A DNA stretch of 64,000 nucleotides from Ohtaekwangia koreensis (GTDB lineage Bacteria; Bacteroidota; Bacteroidia; Cytophagales; Cyclobacteriaceae). The stretch lies in the NCBI RefSeq assembly GCF_900167975.1, contig NZ_FUZU01000002.1, forward strand, positions 1,343,501 through 1,407,500, in the 5' to 3' direction. How positions within the stretch are numbered: the first letter of the stretch is position 1; the number at the start of each line of letters is the position of its first letter. Below, piece after piece: positions 52,596 through 62,171 of this stretch. The translations under genes were made by a program, and so were the position numbers. A model generated the notes under the pieces. The model was given only the letters and a program-made list of their open reading frames with translations. It was not told the DNA's origin and ran no database searches.

Positions 52596-53315
52596 TTAAA
52601 TGTTTTCGTTTAAATAATTGAATAGGCCAAACAGATCTTTATAATTTTTGAGATTTAGTTTATTAGTCTTAATAAATCCTTGAACTTTATTTGCATTCTC
52701 ACCGAACTGTTGACTGAATTTTTTCGTGGATGAATATACCTGATAAAGATTCGAGTCTTTGGAAAAAAAGTATACCTCTTCTTTTACCCATTTATCGTTA
52801 CGATCTCCTGCATCCAAAGCTGCTACATAGTTAGATTGCACTAGCTTCAATTGAGGTTTAACGAATAGTTGCCATTTGGCACTATCAAGCACTTTTACGA
52901 ATCCGTTTGCAGAAACACCATTTAGCTTGTATTTCTTTGCATTAATATACTTGTCTATAGAACCTGTTTTGTTATTCGTGATTAAAATTCGATCAACTTT
53001 AATTCCAGACAATATTTTTACTTGATTTTGTGTATTAATTTCTACCTCATTTGCTTTGAGATCAATTCTGATAGGGACCTGTTTTAGTTCGCCTTGTTGG
53101 TTAAATATTTTGATGTCAGCGACAGCCCAATCTGAGTTTAAATAAACATCTCCTTTTGTTTCGGCCGGTGCCAGTGGTAACTGTGTAACAAAACCTCCGG
53201 GGCCAGTTTGAATGTCTAGTCCTTTTCCTGGAAGATCTCCTACAACACTCTGTGCATTTGCGCTAAGGTCAGTAAGTAAAATTAACAAAGACAGTCCAAC
53301 GAATCTGATTTTCAT
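52596..53315 (-). CDS. secreted hypothetical protein
   Basis: The ATG at 53315 gives MKIRFVGLSLLILLTDLSANAQSVVGDLPGKGLDIQTGPGG, about 239 residues with a Sec signal (cut after ANAQ); an earlier ATG adds a non-conserved stretch. The mature protein is beta-rich then helical: QGELKQVPIRIDLKANEVEINTQNQVKILSGIKVDRI and the ending FSQQFGENANKVQGFIKTNKLNLKNYKDLFGLFNYLNENI. I know this kind of protein only as a Bacteroidota hypothetical, possibly outer-surface. It is convergent with the susCD operon. Confidence 0.72.
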   Translation of the reverse strand: MKIRFVGLSLLILLTDLSANAQSVVGDLPGKGLDIQTGPGGFVTQLPLAPAETKGDVYLNSDWAVADIKIFNQQGELKQVPIRIDLKANEVEINTQNQVKILSGIKVDRILITNNKTGSIDKYINAKKYKLNGVSANGFVKVLDSAKWQLFVKPQLKLVQSNYVAALDAGDRNDKWVKEEVYFFSKDSNLYQVYSSTKKFSQQFGENANKVQGFIKTNKLNLKNYKDLFGLFNYLNENI

Positions 53316-53460
53316 TGCGTAAGATGATTTAGGGTTAAATGAATGCGAATAAACTATATCGTGTAATCTAGGTTGCAAGATTGGTCAAAACAGTTTTTTT
53401 AGAAAGCTAATTTTTTAGAAGTGTTAATATCCGGGTATAACTGGTTACAGACACTTAGTA

Positions 53461-53468
53461 TATATTTG
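53461..53468 (+). promoter_or_regulatory. -7 box of queD
   Basis: TATATTTG matches TAnnTTTG, 20 bp before the queD ATG at 53489. No convincing -33. Confidence 0.5.
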
Positions 53469-53488
53469 TGTTGTCAAACAAAGCATAG

Positions 53489-53908
53489 ATGCTCCACATC
53501 TCCCGCAAAGAACATTTCAACGCAGCGCATAAACTCTATAACCCGCAGTGGTCTAAAGAGAAGAATGCTGAGGTTTTTGGGCCTTGTGCTAATGAAAACT
53601 GGCATGGTCATAACTTTGACCTCATTGTTACTGTCAAGGGTAAGCCTGATCCTGAGACTGGGTTTGTTGTGGACCTCAAAAAGCTGAGTACGCTGATACG
53701 TCAAGAGGTGATCGAAAAACTGGATCACAAAAACCTGAACACGGATGTTGATTTCATGCAGGGGAAATTGGCAAGTTGTGAAAATTTGATTGTAGAAATC
53801 TGGAAGATACTGGACGCCAAGCTTGCTTCGATTACATCGTTTGGGAAACTCCATTGTGTCCGTCTCTATGAAACTCCTCGAAACTACGTGGAGTATTTTG
53901 GGGAATAG
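53489..53908 (+). CDS. queD: 6-carboxy-5,6,7,8-tetrahydropterin synthase
   Basis: A 139-residue protein of the PTPS family: EHFNAAHKLYNPQWSKEKNAEVFGPCANENWHGHNFDLIVTVKGKPDPETGFVVDLKKL. The zinc His residues are in FNAAHKL and HGHNF; the catalytic Cys is in FGPCANENWHGH (one or more such in the family). QueD and QueE together supply the queuosine precursor; QueE is 12 kb away. The longer CANENWHGHNF loop is typical of Bacteroidota QueD. It is followed 46 bp later by lpxB. Confidence 0.9.
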   Translation: MLHISRKEHFNAAHKLYNPQWSKEKNAEVFGPCANENWHGHNFDLIVTVKGKPDPETGFVVDLKKLSTLIRQEVIEKLDHKNLNTDVDFMQGKLASCENLIVEIWKILDAKLASITSFGKLHCVRLYETPRNYVEYFGE

Positions 53909-53954
53909 CTTCTAAAAATCGTACTTCGTACCTCGTAACCAAGTACAGTTAATA

Positions 53955-55079
53955 ATGCGATATTATATCATTGCAGGTGAGCGATCCGGGGATTTGCATG
54001 GAGGGAATTTGGTAAAGGCACTGCACCAGCAAGATACAAATGCTATTTTCCGGGGCTTCGGAGGCGAGCATATGCAAGAAGCTGGCGTTGATCTGCTGGT
54101 TCATTACAAGGACCTCGCCTTCATGGGCTTTGTTGAAGTACTTACAAATCTTACAAAGATCTCACGCTATATAGGCCGGTGCAAAGAAGATATACTTCAG
54201 TTTAAACCAGATGTTATAGTCTTGATAGACTATGGTGGCTTTAACAGGCGCATCGCCAGGTTCGGTAAGAAGGTGGGTATAAAAGTGTTCTATTATATTC
54301 CACCGAAAGTATGGGCATGGCGCCAGGGCCGCGCGTTAGACTTGAAACAAAATGTTGACCGGCTATTTGTTATACTCCCATTTGAAAAACCCTTCTTCAA
54401 AAAGTTTGACTGGGATGTCGACTACGTTGGAAATCCGGTACTCGATGCCGTGAAAGCACATGTACCAGACAATGAGTTTTTAGTGCGACATAATATTGAT
54501 AGTCAAGAATCTTTTGTCGCCTTGTTGCCAGGAAGTCGCAAACAGGAACTCAATACAATTGTTCCATTGATGGTTGATGTAGCAAAACGATTTCCGGATA
54601 CTCAATTTGCAGTAGCTGCGGTAAATAATCTCGACCAGGTTATGTATGGTGGATTAAAAGATCTTCCTAATGTGAAATTTGTTTTTGAAGACACCTATAA
54701 TCTTTTGCTATATGCAAAGGCGGCCATTGTAACATCGGGCACTGCTACACTTGAGACAGCGCTTTTCAAAGTGCCACAGATAGTAGTATATAAAACAAGT
54801 TTTATAACCTATACCGTTGTGAAGTGGATCATTCAGGTTCCCTATATATCGCTCGTAAATTTGATTGCAGATAAGGAAGTGGTAAAGGAAATGATTCAGG
54901 GTGATGCAAATCCAGATAAAGTATCACACGAGCTGAATGAGTTGCTGAACAATGCATCATATCGAAATAACATGCTGGCCAATTACGATGAGATTATTAA
55001 TATCCTCGACACAGGCTCTGCTTCTCAAAACACAGCCCGACTAATGACAGGATATCTTAACGATAATAAAAAAGCCTGA
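53955..55079 (+). CDS. lpxB: lipid-A-disaccharide synthase
   Basis: A 374-residue GT19 enzyme, normal length: MRYYIIAGERSGDLHGGNLVKALHQQ, FRGFGGEHMQEAG, DLAFMGFVEVLTNL, PDVIVLIDYGGFNRRIARFGKK, YYIPPKVWAWRQGRALDLKQNVDRLFVILPFEKPFF, VGNPVLDAV, ALLPGSRKQELNTIVPLMVD and TSGTATLETALFKVPQIVVYKTS. It joins UDP-2,3-diacylglucosamine and lipid X at the inner membrane. Its TGA is inside the stem of the shared terminator. Confidence 0.97.
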   Translation: MRYYIIAGERSGDLHGGNLVKALHQQDTNAIFRGFGGEHMQEAGVDLLVHYKDLAFMGFVEVLTNLTKISRYIGRCKEDILQFKPDVIVLIDYGGFNRRIARFGKKVGIKVFYYIPPKVWAWRQGRALDLKQNVDRLFVILPFEKPFFKKFDWDVDYVGNPVLDAVKAHVPDNEFLVRHNIDSQESFVALLPGSRKQELNTIVPLMVDVAKRFPDTQFAVAAVNNLDQVMYGGLKDLPNVKFVFEDTYNLLLYAKAAIVTSGTATLETALFKVPQIVVYKTSFITYTVVKWIIQVPYISLVNLIADKEVVKEMIQGDANPDKVSHELNELLNNASYRNNMLANYDEIINILDTGSASQNTARLMTGYLNDNKKA

Positions 55080-55100
55080 ATATAGAGTATATATTCAGGC
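55074..55100. terminator. bidirectional terminator of lpxB and clpX
   Basis: A 10-bp stem GCCTGAATAT / ATATTCAGGC between the convergent genes. An A-run precedes it and TTGATTGTT follows on the plus strand. Confidence 0.75.
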
Positions 55101-55123
55101 TTGATTGTTGAAATCTATAGTGC

Positions 55124-56359
55124 CTACGCTACTTTCAGTTTGCTGTATTGAGATTTATTAAATTTCTCTTCAGCGTAAGCGCGGCTGATAACAAGACGAT
55201 CCGTATTTTTTTCAGAAGGTAACTCAAACATGGCATCGTTAATGATCGCTTCGCAGATACCGCGTAAGCCACGAGCACCCAATTTGAATTCCATTGCTTT
55301 TTCAACAATAAAATCAATTGCACCTTCTTTGAACTCCAATTGAATCTCTTCCATTTCAAACAGTTTTTTATACTGTTTCATAAGAGCATTCTTTGGTTCA
55401 GTCAAAATGCGCTGAAGCGTTTCGCGATCAAGCGGGTTAAGGAATGATACCACTGGCAAGCGTCCGATTAATTCAGGAATAAGTCCGAAGCTCTTCAGAT
55501 CCTGCGCAGTTATAAATTTCAATAAATTATCTTTATCAAGATCACCAGGGTGCGTTCCATCATGGCTGGCAACAAATCCTAACGGACGAGTGTTTAATCG
55601 ATTTCCAATAAACCTGGAGATTCCTTCAAATGCACCACCACAAATAAATAAGATGTTCTCTGTATTTACAGTGATCATTTTTTGATCGGGATGTTTACGT
55701 CCACCTTGTGGCGGAACGTTTACAGCAGTGCCTTCTAAAAGTTTAAGCAAAGCTTGCTGTACACCTTCTCCACTCACATCACGGGTAATAGAAGGATTGT
55801 CTGATTTACGAGCTATCTTGTCGATCTCATCAATATATACTATACCACGTTCAGCAGCCTCTACGTTGTAATCAGCAGATTGGAGCAAACGCGTTAATAT
55901 ACTTTCAACATCTTCACCTACATATCCAGCTTCCGTTAATACAGTTGCATCGGCAATACAAAAAGGTACTTGAAGAATTTTTGCAAGTGTACGAGCAAGA
56001 TATGTTTTTCCTGTTCCGGTCTCACCAACCATAATGATGTTTGATTTTTCAATCGTAACATCATTATCAAGTTTGCGCTGCATCAGTCGTTTGTAATGAT
56101 TGTAAACGGCAACTGACATAACCTTTTTGGCTTCGTCTTGACCGATTACATATTCATCCAAAAATTTCTTGATCTCACGAGGCTTAACAAGTTTGAAGTT
56201 TGGTGAAAAACCAGCTTCCGTTTTGCTCTTCTTTTCTTCACTAAGAATTTGATTCGCCTGTGTTACACATTTATCACAAATATGAGCATGTATACCCGAT
56301 ATCATCAGGTCAACATCTTTTTTACTTCTTCCGCAAAACGAACATGTAACTTCAGCCAT
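55124..56359 (-). CDS. clpX: ClpX, ATP-dependent unfoldase of ClpXP
   Basis: A 411-residue AAA+ protein. The zinc-binding domain has C6/C9 and C28/C31 (CSFCG...ICDKC). Walker A is [18 protein letters not shown]; Walker B is [26 protein letters not shown], the arginine-finger region and [14 protein letters not shown] follow. It unfolds tagged proteins and feeds them to ClpP. It lies downstream of clpP on the minus strand and has a -7 box within the clpP terminator loop. Confidence 0.97.
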   Translation of the reverse strand: MAEVTCSFCGRSKKDVDLMISGIHAHICDKCVTQANQILSEEKKSKTEAGFSPNFKLVKPREIKKFLDEYVIGQDEAKKVMSVAVYNHYKRLMQRKLDNDVTIEKSNIIMVGETGTGKTYLARTLAKILQVPFCIADATVLTEAGYVGEDVESILTRLLQSADYNVEAAERGIVYIDEIDKIARKSDNPSITRDVSGEGVQQALLKLLEGTAVNVPPQGGRKHPDQKMITVNTENILFICGGAFEGISRFIGNRLNTRPLGFVASHDGTHPGDLDKDNLLKFITAQDLKSFGLIPELIGRLPVVSFLNPLDRETLQRILTEPKNALMKQYKKLFEMEEIQLEFKEGAIDFIVEKAMEFKLGARGLRGICEAIINDAMFELPSEKNTDRLVISRAYAEEKFNKSQYSKLKVA

Positions 56360-56377
56360 AAATATTTTAAATTAAAA

Positions 56378-56428
56378 AACCGATGCCCAGAACAACCTCA
56401 AAGGTACTGAATATTCTGAACATCGGTT
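56378..56428 (-). terminator. clpP terminator with an internal clpX promoter box
   Basis: Read on the minus strand: AACCGATG (56428-56421) pairs with CATCGGTT (56385-56378), and T6 follows. Inside the loop, TACCTTTG (minus, 56406-56399) matches the -7 consensus. So the same 50 bp may end clpP and start clpX. Confidence 0.55.
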
Positions 56429-56450
56429 AGACGGAAAACGTGCCGAAAGG

Positions 56451-57125
56451 TTAGATTTTCTTACGTTCCAAAACTTCGTCAATTAATCCATATTCTTTAG
56501 CCTCTGCTGCGCGCATCCAGTAGTCACGATCAGAATCCTTTTCAATTTTCTCATACTTTGTTCCGCTGTGCTTTGCAAGTATGTTGTAAAGATCCTTTTT
56601 AACCTCCAGTGTTTGCTTCAGGGATATTTCCATGTCAGAAGCCTGACCTTGCATTCCGCTCATTGGCTGGTGAATCATAACCCGCGCATGTGGAAGAGCA
56701 GATCTTTTCTTCGCAGATCCGGAAGTAAGCAATACGGCTCCCATAGAAGCAGCAAGTCCTGTGCAGATAGTAGCAACATCAGGATTTACATATTGCATAG
56801 TGTCGTAGATTCCAAGACCGGCGTAAACCGATCCACCAGGACTGTTTATATACATTATGATATCTTTCTTCGGATCGGAAGATTCGAGGAAAAGCAATTG
56901 AGCGGTGATTAAGTTTGCAATCTGATCATCAATACCCATTCCTAAGAAAATAATCCGGTCAGAGATAAGGCGAGTAAACACATCGATCGCACGAAAATTA
57001 CCTGGACGTTCTTCAATAACATATTGTGTCATGTTTTGAATTTGCTGTGCGTAGCTGTCAACTGTATTGCCGCTCATTCCTAAATGATGCACGGCATACT
57101 TTCTGAATTCGTTGTTATAATGCAT
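56451..57125 (-). CDS. clpP: ClpP protease proteolytic subunit
   Basis: A 224-residue serine protease. The catalytic triad is Ser127 ([11 protein letters not shown]), His152 (VMIHQPMSG) and Asp201 (DSDRDYW). [21 protein letters not shown] and the N-terminal axial loop region are normal; the N-terminal 35 residues before [15 protein letters not shown] are longer than in E. coli. ClpP forms the degradation chamber of ClpXP. It lies between tig and clpX, the usual Bacteroidota order. Confidence 0.97.
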   Translation of the reverse strand: MHYNNEFRKYAVHHLGMSGNTVDSYAQQIQNMTQYVIEERPGNFRAIDVFTRLISDRIIFLGMGIDDQIANLITAQLLFLESSDPKKDIIMYINSPGGSVYAGLGIYDTMQYVNPDVATICTGLAASMGAVLLTSGSAKKRSALPHARVMIHQPMSGMQGQASDMEISLKQTLEVKKDLYNILAKHSGTKYEKIEKDSDRDYWMRAAEAKEYGLIDEVLERKKI

Positions 57126-57231
57126 ATTTTAATAAAGGATAATTACTTTATGTAGATTGAAATAATGGTAATCTTAGCCATCCGACTCCAAAATTCCAAC
57201 CCTTTGGTTCTTTAAACCCATTTAAAAAGAA

Positions 57232-57271
57232 AATGGTTTTAGTCCGAGTAAATTCACGAACTAAAACCATT
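57232..57271 (-). terminator. tig terminator
   Basis: A 12-bp stem AATGGTTTTAGT / ACTAAAACCATT; read on the minus strand it is followed by TTCTTTTT. Between tig and clpP. Confidence 0.78.
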
Positions 57272-57331
57272 GACGTAAACTATGAATACTTTATTGTTCC
57301 GATAATCAGATCACAAGGCAACTGCCTCTGA

Positions 57332-58678
57332 CTAGTGCTTATGCTCGGCTACAATTTTCTTGAACTCTTCTACAGATACTTTTTTCTCTTCTATTGAGAT
57401 ATTGTCCTTAATATACTTTAGAATCTTCTCGCCGCGTAACTGATTGTATAGACGCATGAAGTTCTGGCCATTTTCATTCTGCAGGTAGTTATCTGCAATT
57501 CCATCAAGACGATCGCCCAATTGTTCAATAAAAGCTTGTCCTCCGAACTGAGCTACAATTAATTCTTTAGCCTTGCTCCGAACTTCATCAGCTTCAACGG
57601 TAATCTTGTTGTCATCCGCTATACGGTTTTTTACAAGATCCCACTTCAAACCTCTTTTATAGTGTTCAAATTCTTTGTTGATCACATCTTCAGTAACCTC
57701 GCCATTGCTGCTGGACATTAACCATGACTTCAGGAAATCGTCCGGAAGATTAATAGCTGTGTTCGTAATGAAGTAGTCTTCGATATTATGATCAAGGAAG
57801 TGATCTGACTCACGCTTATAATTTTCGCTTACAGTTTCTTTTACTTTGTTGATAAATTCTTCTTCTGTAGTTACAGCATCTTTGCCGAACACGCGATCAA
57901 ATAATTCAGTATTAATTTCAGCAGGTTCTGTACGGCTGATCGTTGCTACTTTGAATATATACTTTCCTTTTGCAGACTTTGCTTCTTCCGTTGAGATACC
58001 CAATAATTGAGCAGTCTCAGCCTCGTCAGAGAAAATTTTGCTTACTTCGAACTCAACTTCCTCGTCCTTCTTCAGGCCGGTAAATTTCTTTTGCTCTTTC
58101 TTCTCAACTTTTTCAATTGAAATGAACGCCTGTTCTTTCTTGAAATCACCTTCCTGAGCGCGTAGCTCACCGAAGATGTTATCGCCAGCTTCTGATGTTT
58201 CAGGGTAACTAACTTTACCGAAACGCTTTCTTACATCATTAAGCGTTTCATCAATAGTTTTCTGATCAACTTCAATGGGATATGATTTCACTTTCACCTT
58301 TGATGAAACATCATAGGTAAATTCATCTACCATGCCAATCTGATATTCGAATTCGAAATCTGTTTGAGTTTCCCAATCAATTGCTTTTGCCTTATCCTGA
58401 TTAGGAAGCGGGTCACCAAGAATTTTGATTTGGTTATCTTTTATGTAATCCGAAAGCTTATGGGAAAGCAGATGATTGATTTCATCTACAAGAATAGACT
58501 TGCCGAACATTTTCTTAATCACTCCACTAGGAACCTTACCCTGACGAAAGCCTTTGATATTTGCTTTACGCGAATAATCCTTTACCTTTTCTTCAACGTG
58601 GGGTTGATAATCACCTTCGGTTAATTTAATTTTAATTATACCTTCTGTGTTGTTCTTTTTATTCAGTGTTATTTCCAA
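57332..58678 (-). CDS. tig: trigger factor
   Basis: A 448-residue ribosome-associated chaperone. The N-terminal ribosome-binding domain carries the signature VKDYSRKANIKGFRQGKVPSGVIKKMFGKSI. The FKBP-like middle region is poorly conserved, as usual for Bacteroidota (GDNIFGELRAQEGDFKKEQAFISIEKV...KKFTGLKKDEEVEFEV). The C-terminal arm is helical (IADDNKITVEADEVRSKAKELIVAQFG). It folds nascent chains at the exit tunnel. It lies just upstream of clpP. Confidence 0.93.
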   Translation of the reverse strand: MEITLNKKNNTEGIIKIKLTEGDYQPHVEEKVKDYSRKANIKGFRQGKVPSGVIKKMFGKSILVDEINHLLSHKLSDYIKDNQIKILGDPLPNQDKAKAIDWETQTDFEFEYQIGMVDEFTYDVSSKVKVKSYPIEVDQKTIDETLNDVRKRFGKVSYPETSEAGDNIFGELRAQEGDFKKEQAFISIEKVEKKEQKKFTGLKKDEEVEFEVSKIFSDEAETAQLLGISTEEAKSAKGKYIFKVATISRTEPAEINTELFDRVFGKDAVTTEEEFINKVKETVSENYKRESDHFLDHNIEDYFITNTAINLPDDFLKSWLMSSSNGEVTEDVINKEFEHYKRGLKWDLVKNRIADDNKITVEADEVRSKAKELIVAQFGGQAFIEQLGDRLDGIADNYLQNENGQNFMRLYNQLRGEKILKYIKDNISIEEKKVSVEEFKKIVAEHKH

Positions 58679-58760
58679 AGCTTATAACGTTTGATTGTTT
58701 ACCTGAGAAAACCAGAAACCCTCAATGCCCGTGTGTTGTTACGAACATAGAGGGTTAAAA

Positions 58761-58845
58761 TGGTCCGGATGGAGGGACTCGAACCCCCACGCCTTGCGGC
58801 ACCAGATCCTAAGTCTGGCACGGCTACCAATTACGCCACATCCGG
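58761..58845 (-). tRNA. tRNA-Leu (UAG anticodon)
   Basis: Minus strand, 85 nt including an encoded CCA. Acceptor stem CCGGATG / CATCCGG, discriminator A. Anticodon stem-loop AGACT-TAG-GATCT region with anticodon at 58811-58809. A variable arm TGCCGCAAGGCGT is present, as expected for tRNA-Leu. TTCGAGT T-loop. It lies in the gap between tig and relA/spoT, with about 120 bp on the relA side. Confidence 0.97.
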
Positions 58846-58964
58846 AAATTGGAGGCGCAAATTTATAGAATATTCAGAAATAAAGAATAGTTTACGATTT
58901 TAATTAATAAACTTCGGAATTTGGGCCAAAAACCCATAAAATCCGACAAAATTTAAGACATTAC

Positions 58965-61184
58965 ATGATGGTAATTGATGCCGAGCAGGAGAAAAGAGAG
59001 ATCATCAGCCGATATAGAAGACTATTACGCAAGGCAAAACCGATCCTAAAAGACGGTGATGCCAAATTGATAAAGAAAGCTTTTACCCTTTCTTTGGAGG
59101 CGCATAAAGACATGCGCAGGAAATCCGGAGAACCTTTCATTTTCCATCCACTCGCGGTGGCCGAGATATGCGTGGAGGAAATTGGGTTGGGAACAACTTC
59201 TATTATTGCTGCGCTTATGCACGATGTGGTGGAAGACACTGACATCGAGCTAACCGACATCGAGCGGATGTTTGGAAAAAAAATCGCGAGGATCATCGAT
59301 GGACTGACAAAGATCCGCGGTGTTTTTGAATATGGAACGTCTCAACAAGCAGAGAATTTCCGTAAGATGCTCTTTACCCTTTCGGAGGATGTACGGGTAA
59401 TTCTTATCAAACTTGCTGATCGTCTGCACAATATGCGTACGCTGGATAGTATGCCGCGTAACAAACAATTAAAAGTTGCAAACGAAACTATATATCTATA
59501 CGCGCCTCTTGCGCATCGCCTGGGATTAAATGCGATCAAGACAGAGCTTGAAGATCTTTATCTGCGATTCACCGATCGACCTATTTACAGCTCTATAGCA
59601 GAGAAAATTGACGCTACAAAAGCAGCCCGAAATAAATTCATAAAGCAGTTTATGGTTCCTATCAAAGAGGAACTAGATAAACTAGGCATTGAATATGAAA
59701 TTAAAGGACGCCCCAAGTCCATTCACTCCATTTGGAATAAAATGCGAAAGCAAAATATTCCCTTCGAAGAAGTATTCGATCTGTTTGCCATTCGTATCAT
59801 TTCGGATACAACCATGGAGCATGAGAAAGCCCTGTGCTGGCAAGTATATTCTATTGTAACAGATTATTACACCCCAAACCCAGACCGCTTACGCGATTGG
59901 ATCAGCACTCCCAAAGCAAACGGGTATGAATCGTTGCACACAACCGTGATGGCGAAAAATGGACAATGGGTTGAGGTACAGATCAGAAGCAAACGCATGG
60001 ATGAGATCGCGGAAAAAGGTTATGCGGCTCATTGGAAATATAAAGACACGAACACAACGGCCGAATCAAACCTGGAGAAATGGCTGGCACGCGTACGTGA
60101 CCTGTTAGAACAGAACAACCACTCTGCGCTCGACTTTGTGGATGATTTCCGCGGAAATCTTTTTAGTGAAGAAGTCTTTGTCTTTACCCCTAAGGGTGAG
60201 TTAAAAACATTGCCATATGGCGCTACAGCTTTGGATTTCGCTTTCGAAATCCACACGCAGGTAGGATCAAAGTGCATAGGTGCCAAAGTGAATAATAAGT
60301 TGGTGCCAATTAATTATGTTTTGAAGAATGGCGATCAGATAGAAATTTTAACATCCGCCAAACAAAAGCCTCACGAAGATTGGCTTCGCTTTGTTGTAAG
60401 CTCCAAAGCGAAATCAAGAATCAAGGATGAATTAAAAGAAGATAAGAAAAAATCTTCTGAAGAAGGAAAAGAAATTCTTCTGCGAAAGCTTCGCCAATTA
60501 AAAGAAGATCCGAATCAACAATTACTGGAACAAATGCGTGAACATTTTAAAGTTCAGGCAAACTTTGAATTGTACTATAGAGTAGGCAGAGGTTTTATTA
60601 CAGCGGCCGACATTAAAAGATTTGTTGAGAATAAACCGACTTCACCACTCAAAAATCGTCCGAATATTCAAGTGGCAGACGCCAAAACGATTGAGCAGGA
60701 GATCACTAAGATAAAAGGACGTTACGAAGATATTTTGCTGGTAGGGGAGGATATGGACGTTGTCGATTACAAACTTGCCAAGTGTTGTACGCCAATCCCT
60801 GGCGATGATGTTTTTGGATTCGTTACGGTTAGTGAAGGAATCAAAATCCATAGAACAAATTGCCCTAATGCTCCAGAGTTGCTCTCGCACCATGGAAACC
60901 GCGTGGTAAAGGCGAAGTGGACATCTCAACATGAAGTTGCTTTCCTTACGGGATTAAAAATTCGGGGAACAGATCGTGTCGGTCTCATTAATGATGTTTC
61001 TAAAATTATTTCCGAAGAACTTAAAGTGAACATGAGTTCCATGTCGATTCATACCGATTCAGGGATTTTTGAAGGAGAAATAATGCTCTACGTAAACGAT
61101 ACTCGGCACCTTGAGCAGCTTATCGAAAAATTAAGAAGTGTGGAGGGAGTTGTGAAAGTAAGTCGGTTTGACTCAAAAGAATAG
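58965..61184 (+). CDS. bifunctional (p)ppGpp synthetase/hydrolase
   Basis: A 739-residue Rel-type protein. The HD hydrolase has FIFHPLAVAEICVEE, LMHDVVEDTDIELTDIERMFG and LADRLHNMRTLDSM. The synthetase has IKGRPKSIHSIWNKMRKQ, DLFAIRIISDTTMEHEKALCWQVYSIV and DRLRDWISTPKANGYESLHTTV, all intact, so both activities are likely. A TGS domain (VFTPKGELKTLPYGATALDFAFEIHTQVG) and C-terminal zinc-finger/ACT regions (LAKCCTPIPGDDVFGFV and the ending) complete the fold. ATGs at 58965 and 58968 both fit. It sets the stringent response. Confidence 0.95.
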   Translation: MMVIDAEQEKREIISRYRRLLRKAKPILKDGDAKLIKKAFTLSLEAHKDMRRKSGEPFIFHPLAVAEICVEEIGLGTTSIIAALMHDVVEDTDIELTDIERMFGKKIARIIDGLTKIRGVFEYGTSQQAENFRKMLFTLSEDVRVILIKLADRLHNMRTLDSMPRNKQLKVANETIYLYAPLAHRLGLNAIKTELEDLYLRFTDRPIYSSIAEKIDATKAARNKFIKQFMVPIKEELDKLGIEYEIKGRPKSIHSIWNKMRKQNIPFEEVFDLFAIRIISDTTMEHEKALCWQVYSIVTDYYTPNPDRLRDWISTPKANGYESLHTTVMAKNGQWVEVQIRSKRMDEIAEKGYAAHWKYKDTNTTAESNLEKWLARVRDLLEQNNHSALDFVDDFRGNLFSEEVFVFTPKGELKTLPYGATALDFAFEIHTQVGSKCIGAKVNNKLVPINYVLKNGDQIEILTSAKQKPHEDWLRFVVSSKAKSRIKDELKEDKKKSSEEGKEILLRKLRQLKEDPNQQLLEQMREHFKVQANFELYYRVGRGFITAADIKRFVENKPTSPLKNRPNIQVADAKTIEQEITKIKGRYEDILLVGEDMDVVDYKLAKCCTPIPGDDVFGFVTVSEGIKIHRTNCPNAPELLSHHGNRVVKAKWTSQHEVAFLTGLKIRGTDRVGLINDVSKIISEELKVNMSSMSIHTDSGIFEGEIMLYVNDTRHLEQLIEKLRSVEGVVKVSRFDSKE

Positions 61185-61322
61185 CCCTAGACTTTCAATT
61201 CTCTGGTGTTGCTTTTTTTGTGTCAAGCTTGTTTCTGAAGAAGGTTCTGGCGATTTAAAATCCTGAAAAAAAAGGAAAAACTGTTCAGTTGAGTCAAGTA
61301 GTGCAAATCTTGCAAACCTGAT

Positions 61323-61330
61323 TATCTTTG
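61323..61330 (+). promoter_or_regulatory. -7 box of fur
   Basis: TATCTTTG matches TAnnTTTG; CCC follows and the ATG is 11 bp later. A -33 element is not clear. Confidence 0.5.
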
Positions 61331-61341
61331 CCCGTTATTTC

Positions 61342-61815
61342 ATGGCACTCAATCCGAAATTATACGAAGAAGTAAAAAAGATTTTCACAGCATACCTTGA
61401 AAACAAGGAGCTGCGGAAAACTCCGGAACGTTATGCGATCCTGGAAGAGATTTATTCTCGCGATGGTCATTTTGATGTAGAATCACTTTACATCAGCATG
61501 AAAAATAAAAACTACCGGGTTAGTCGCGCCACTGTGTATAACACGCTCGATTTACTGGTGGAATGCGATCTTGTTAGCAAGCATCAATTTGGAAAGAACC
61601 TGGCGCAATACGAAAAATCGTATGGCTACAAACAACATGACCATCTTATCTGTACAGAGTGTCATAAAGTGATTGAGTTTTGTGATCCACGCATACAAAA
61701 CATTCAGAATACGGTGGAAGAGATACTGCATTTTAATGTTATGCACCACTCACTAATACTATACGCTTCCTGCACGAAGCAGAATTGCGAAAATAAAATA
61801 GCTGCAGCGAATTAG
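61342..61815 (+). CDS. fur: Fur family transcriptional regulator
   Basis: A 157-residue protein. The winged helix has [55 protein letters not shown] (recognition helix around [10 protein letters not shown]). The dimerisation domain carries [19 protein letters not shown] and the C-terminal [11 protein letters not shown], two CxxC-like pairs that bind structural zinc. HDH and the C-terminal His residues are regulatory metal ligands. Whether it senses iron, zinc or peroxide cannot be decided here. It is followed 3 bp later by the STAS gene. Confidence 0.9.
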   Translation: MALNPKLYEEVKKIFTAYLENKELRKTPERYAILEEIYSRDGHFDVESLYISMKNKNYRVSRATVYNTLDLLVECDLVSKHQFGKNLAQYEKSYGYKQHDHLICTECHKVIEFCDPRIQNIQNTVEEILHFNVMHHSLILYASCTKQNCENKIAAAN

Positions 61816-61818
61816 CCT

Positions 61819-62148
61819 ATGAATTTTACTTACGAGACTAAACAAGATCGACTGTTGATCAAACTCTCTGGAGATTTGATCGGTGAAGATAGCGGGGCAT
61901 CGGTAATAGAAGTCGTTAATAGTGCTATACAAGACAAAGCATTAACATGTGTAATTGATATTTCAAACCTGCGCTATATTAATAGCAGTGGTATAGGTGT
62001 ATTAATTACGATACTTACAAAATTCAGAAATAAAGGAGGCGAGGTATATTTGATGCAGCCCTCCGAAAGCGTTCAGAAGTTATTGGTTATCACCAAGCTG
62101 AATGCCATATTCCAGATTATACAGTCTGAGACCGAAGTAATTAAATAA
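61819..62148 (+). CDS. STAS domain protein, anti-sigma factor antagonist-like
   Basis: A 109-residue protein: MNFTYETKQDRLLIKLSGDLIGEDSGASVIEVVNSAIQDKALTCVIDISNLRYINSSGIGVLITILTKFRNKGGEVYLMQPSESVQKLLVITKLNAIFQIIQSE. LRYINSSGIGVLI is the SpoIIAA-type phosphorylation site; the Ser within SSG is normally phosphorylated by an RsbW/SpoIIAB kinase. No kinase gene is adjacent. It is located between fur and purA with short gaps, probably in one operon. Confidence 0.9.
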   Translation: MNFTYETKQDRLLIKLSGDLIGEDSGASVIEVVNSAIQDKALTCVIDISNLRYINSSGIGVLITILTKFRNKGGEVYLMQPSESVQKLLVITKLNAIFQIIQSETEVIK

Positions 62149-62171
62149 CTTTTATATTAAGATTTTCACGA

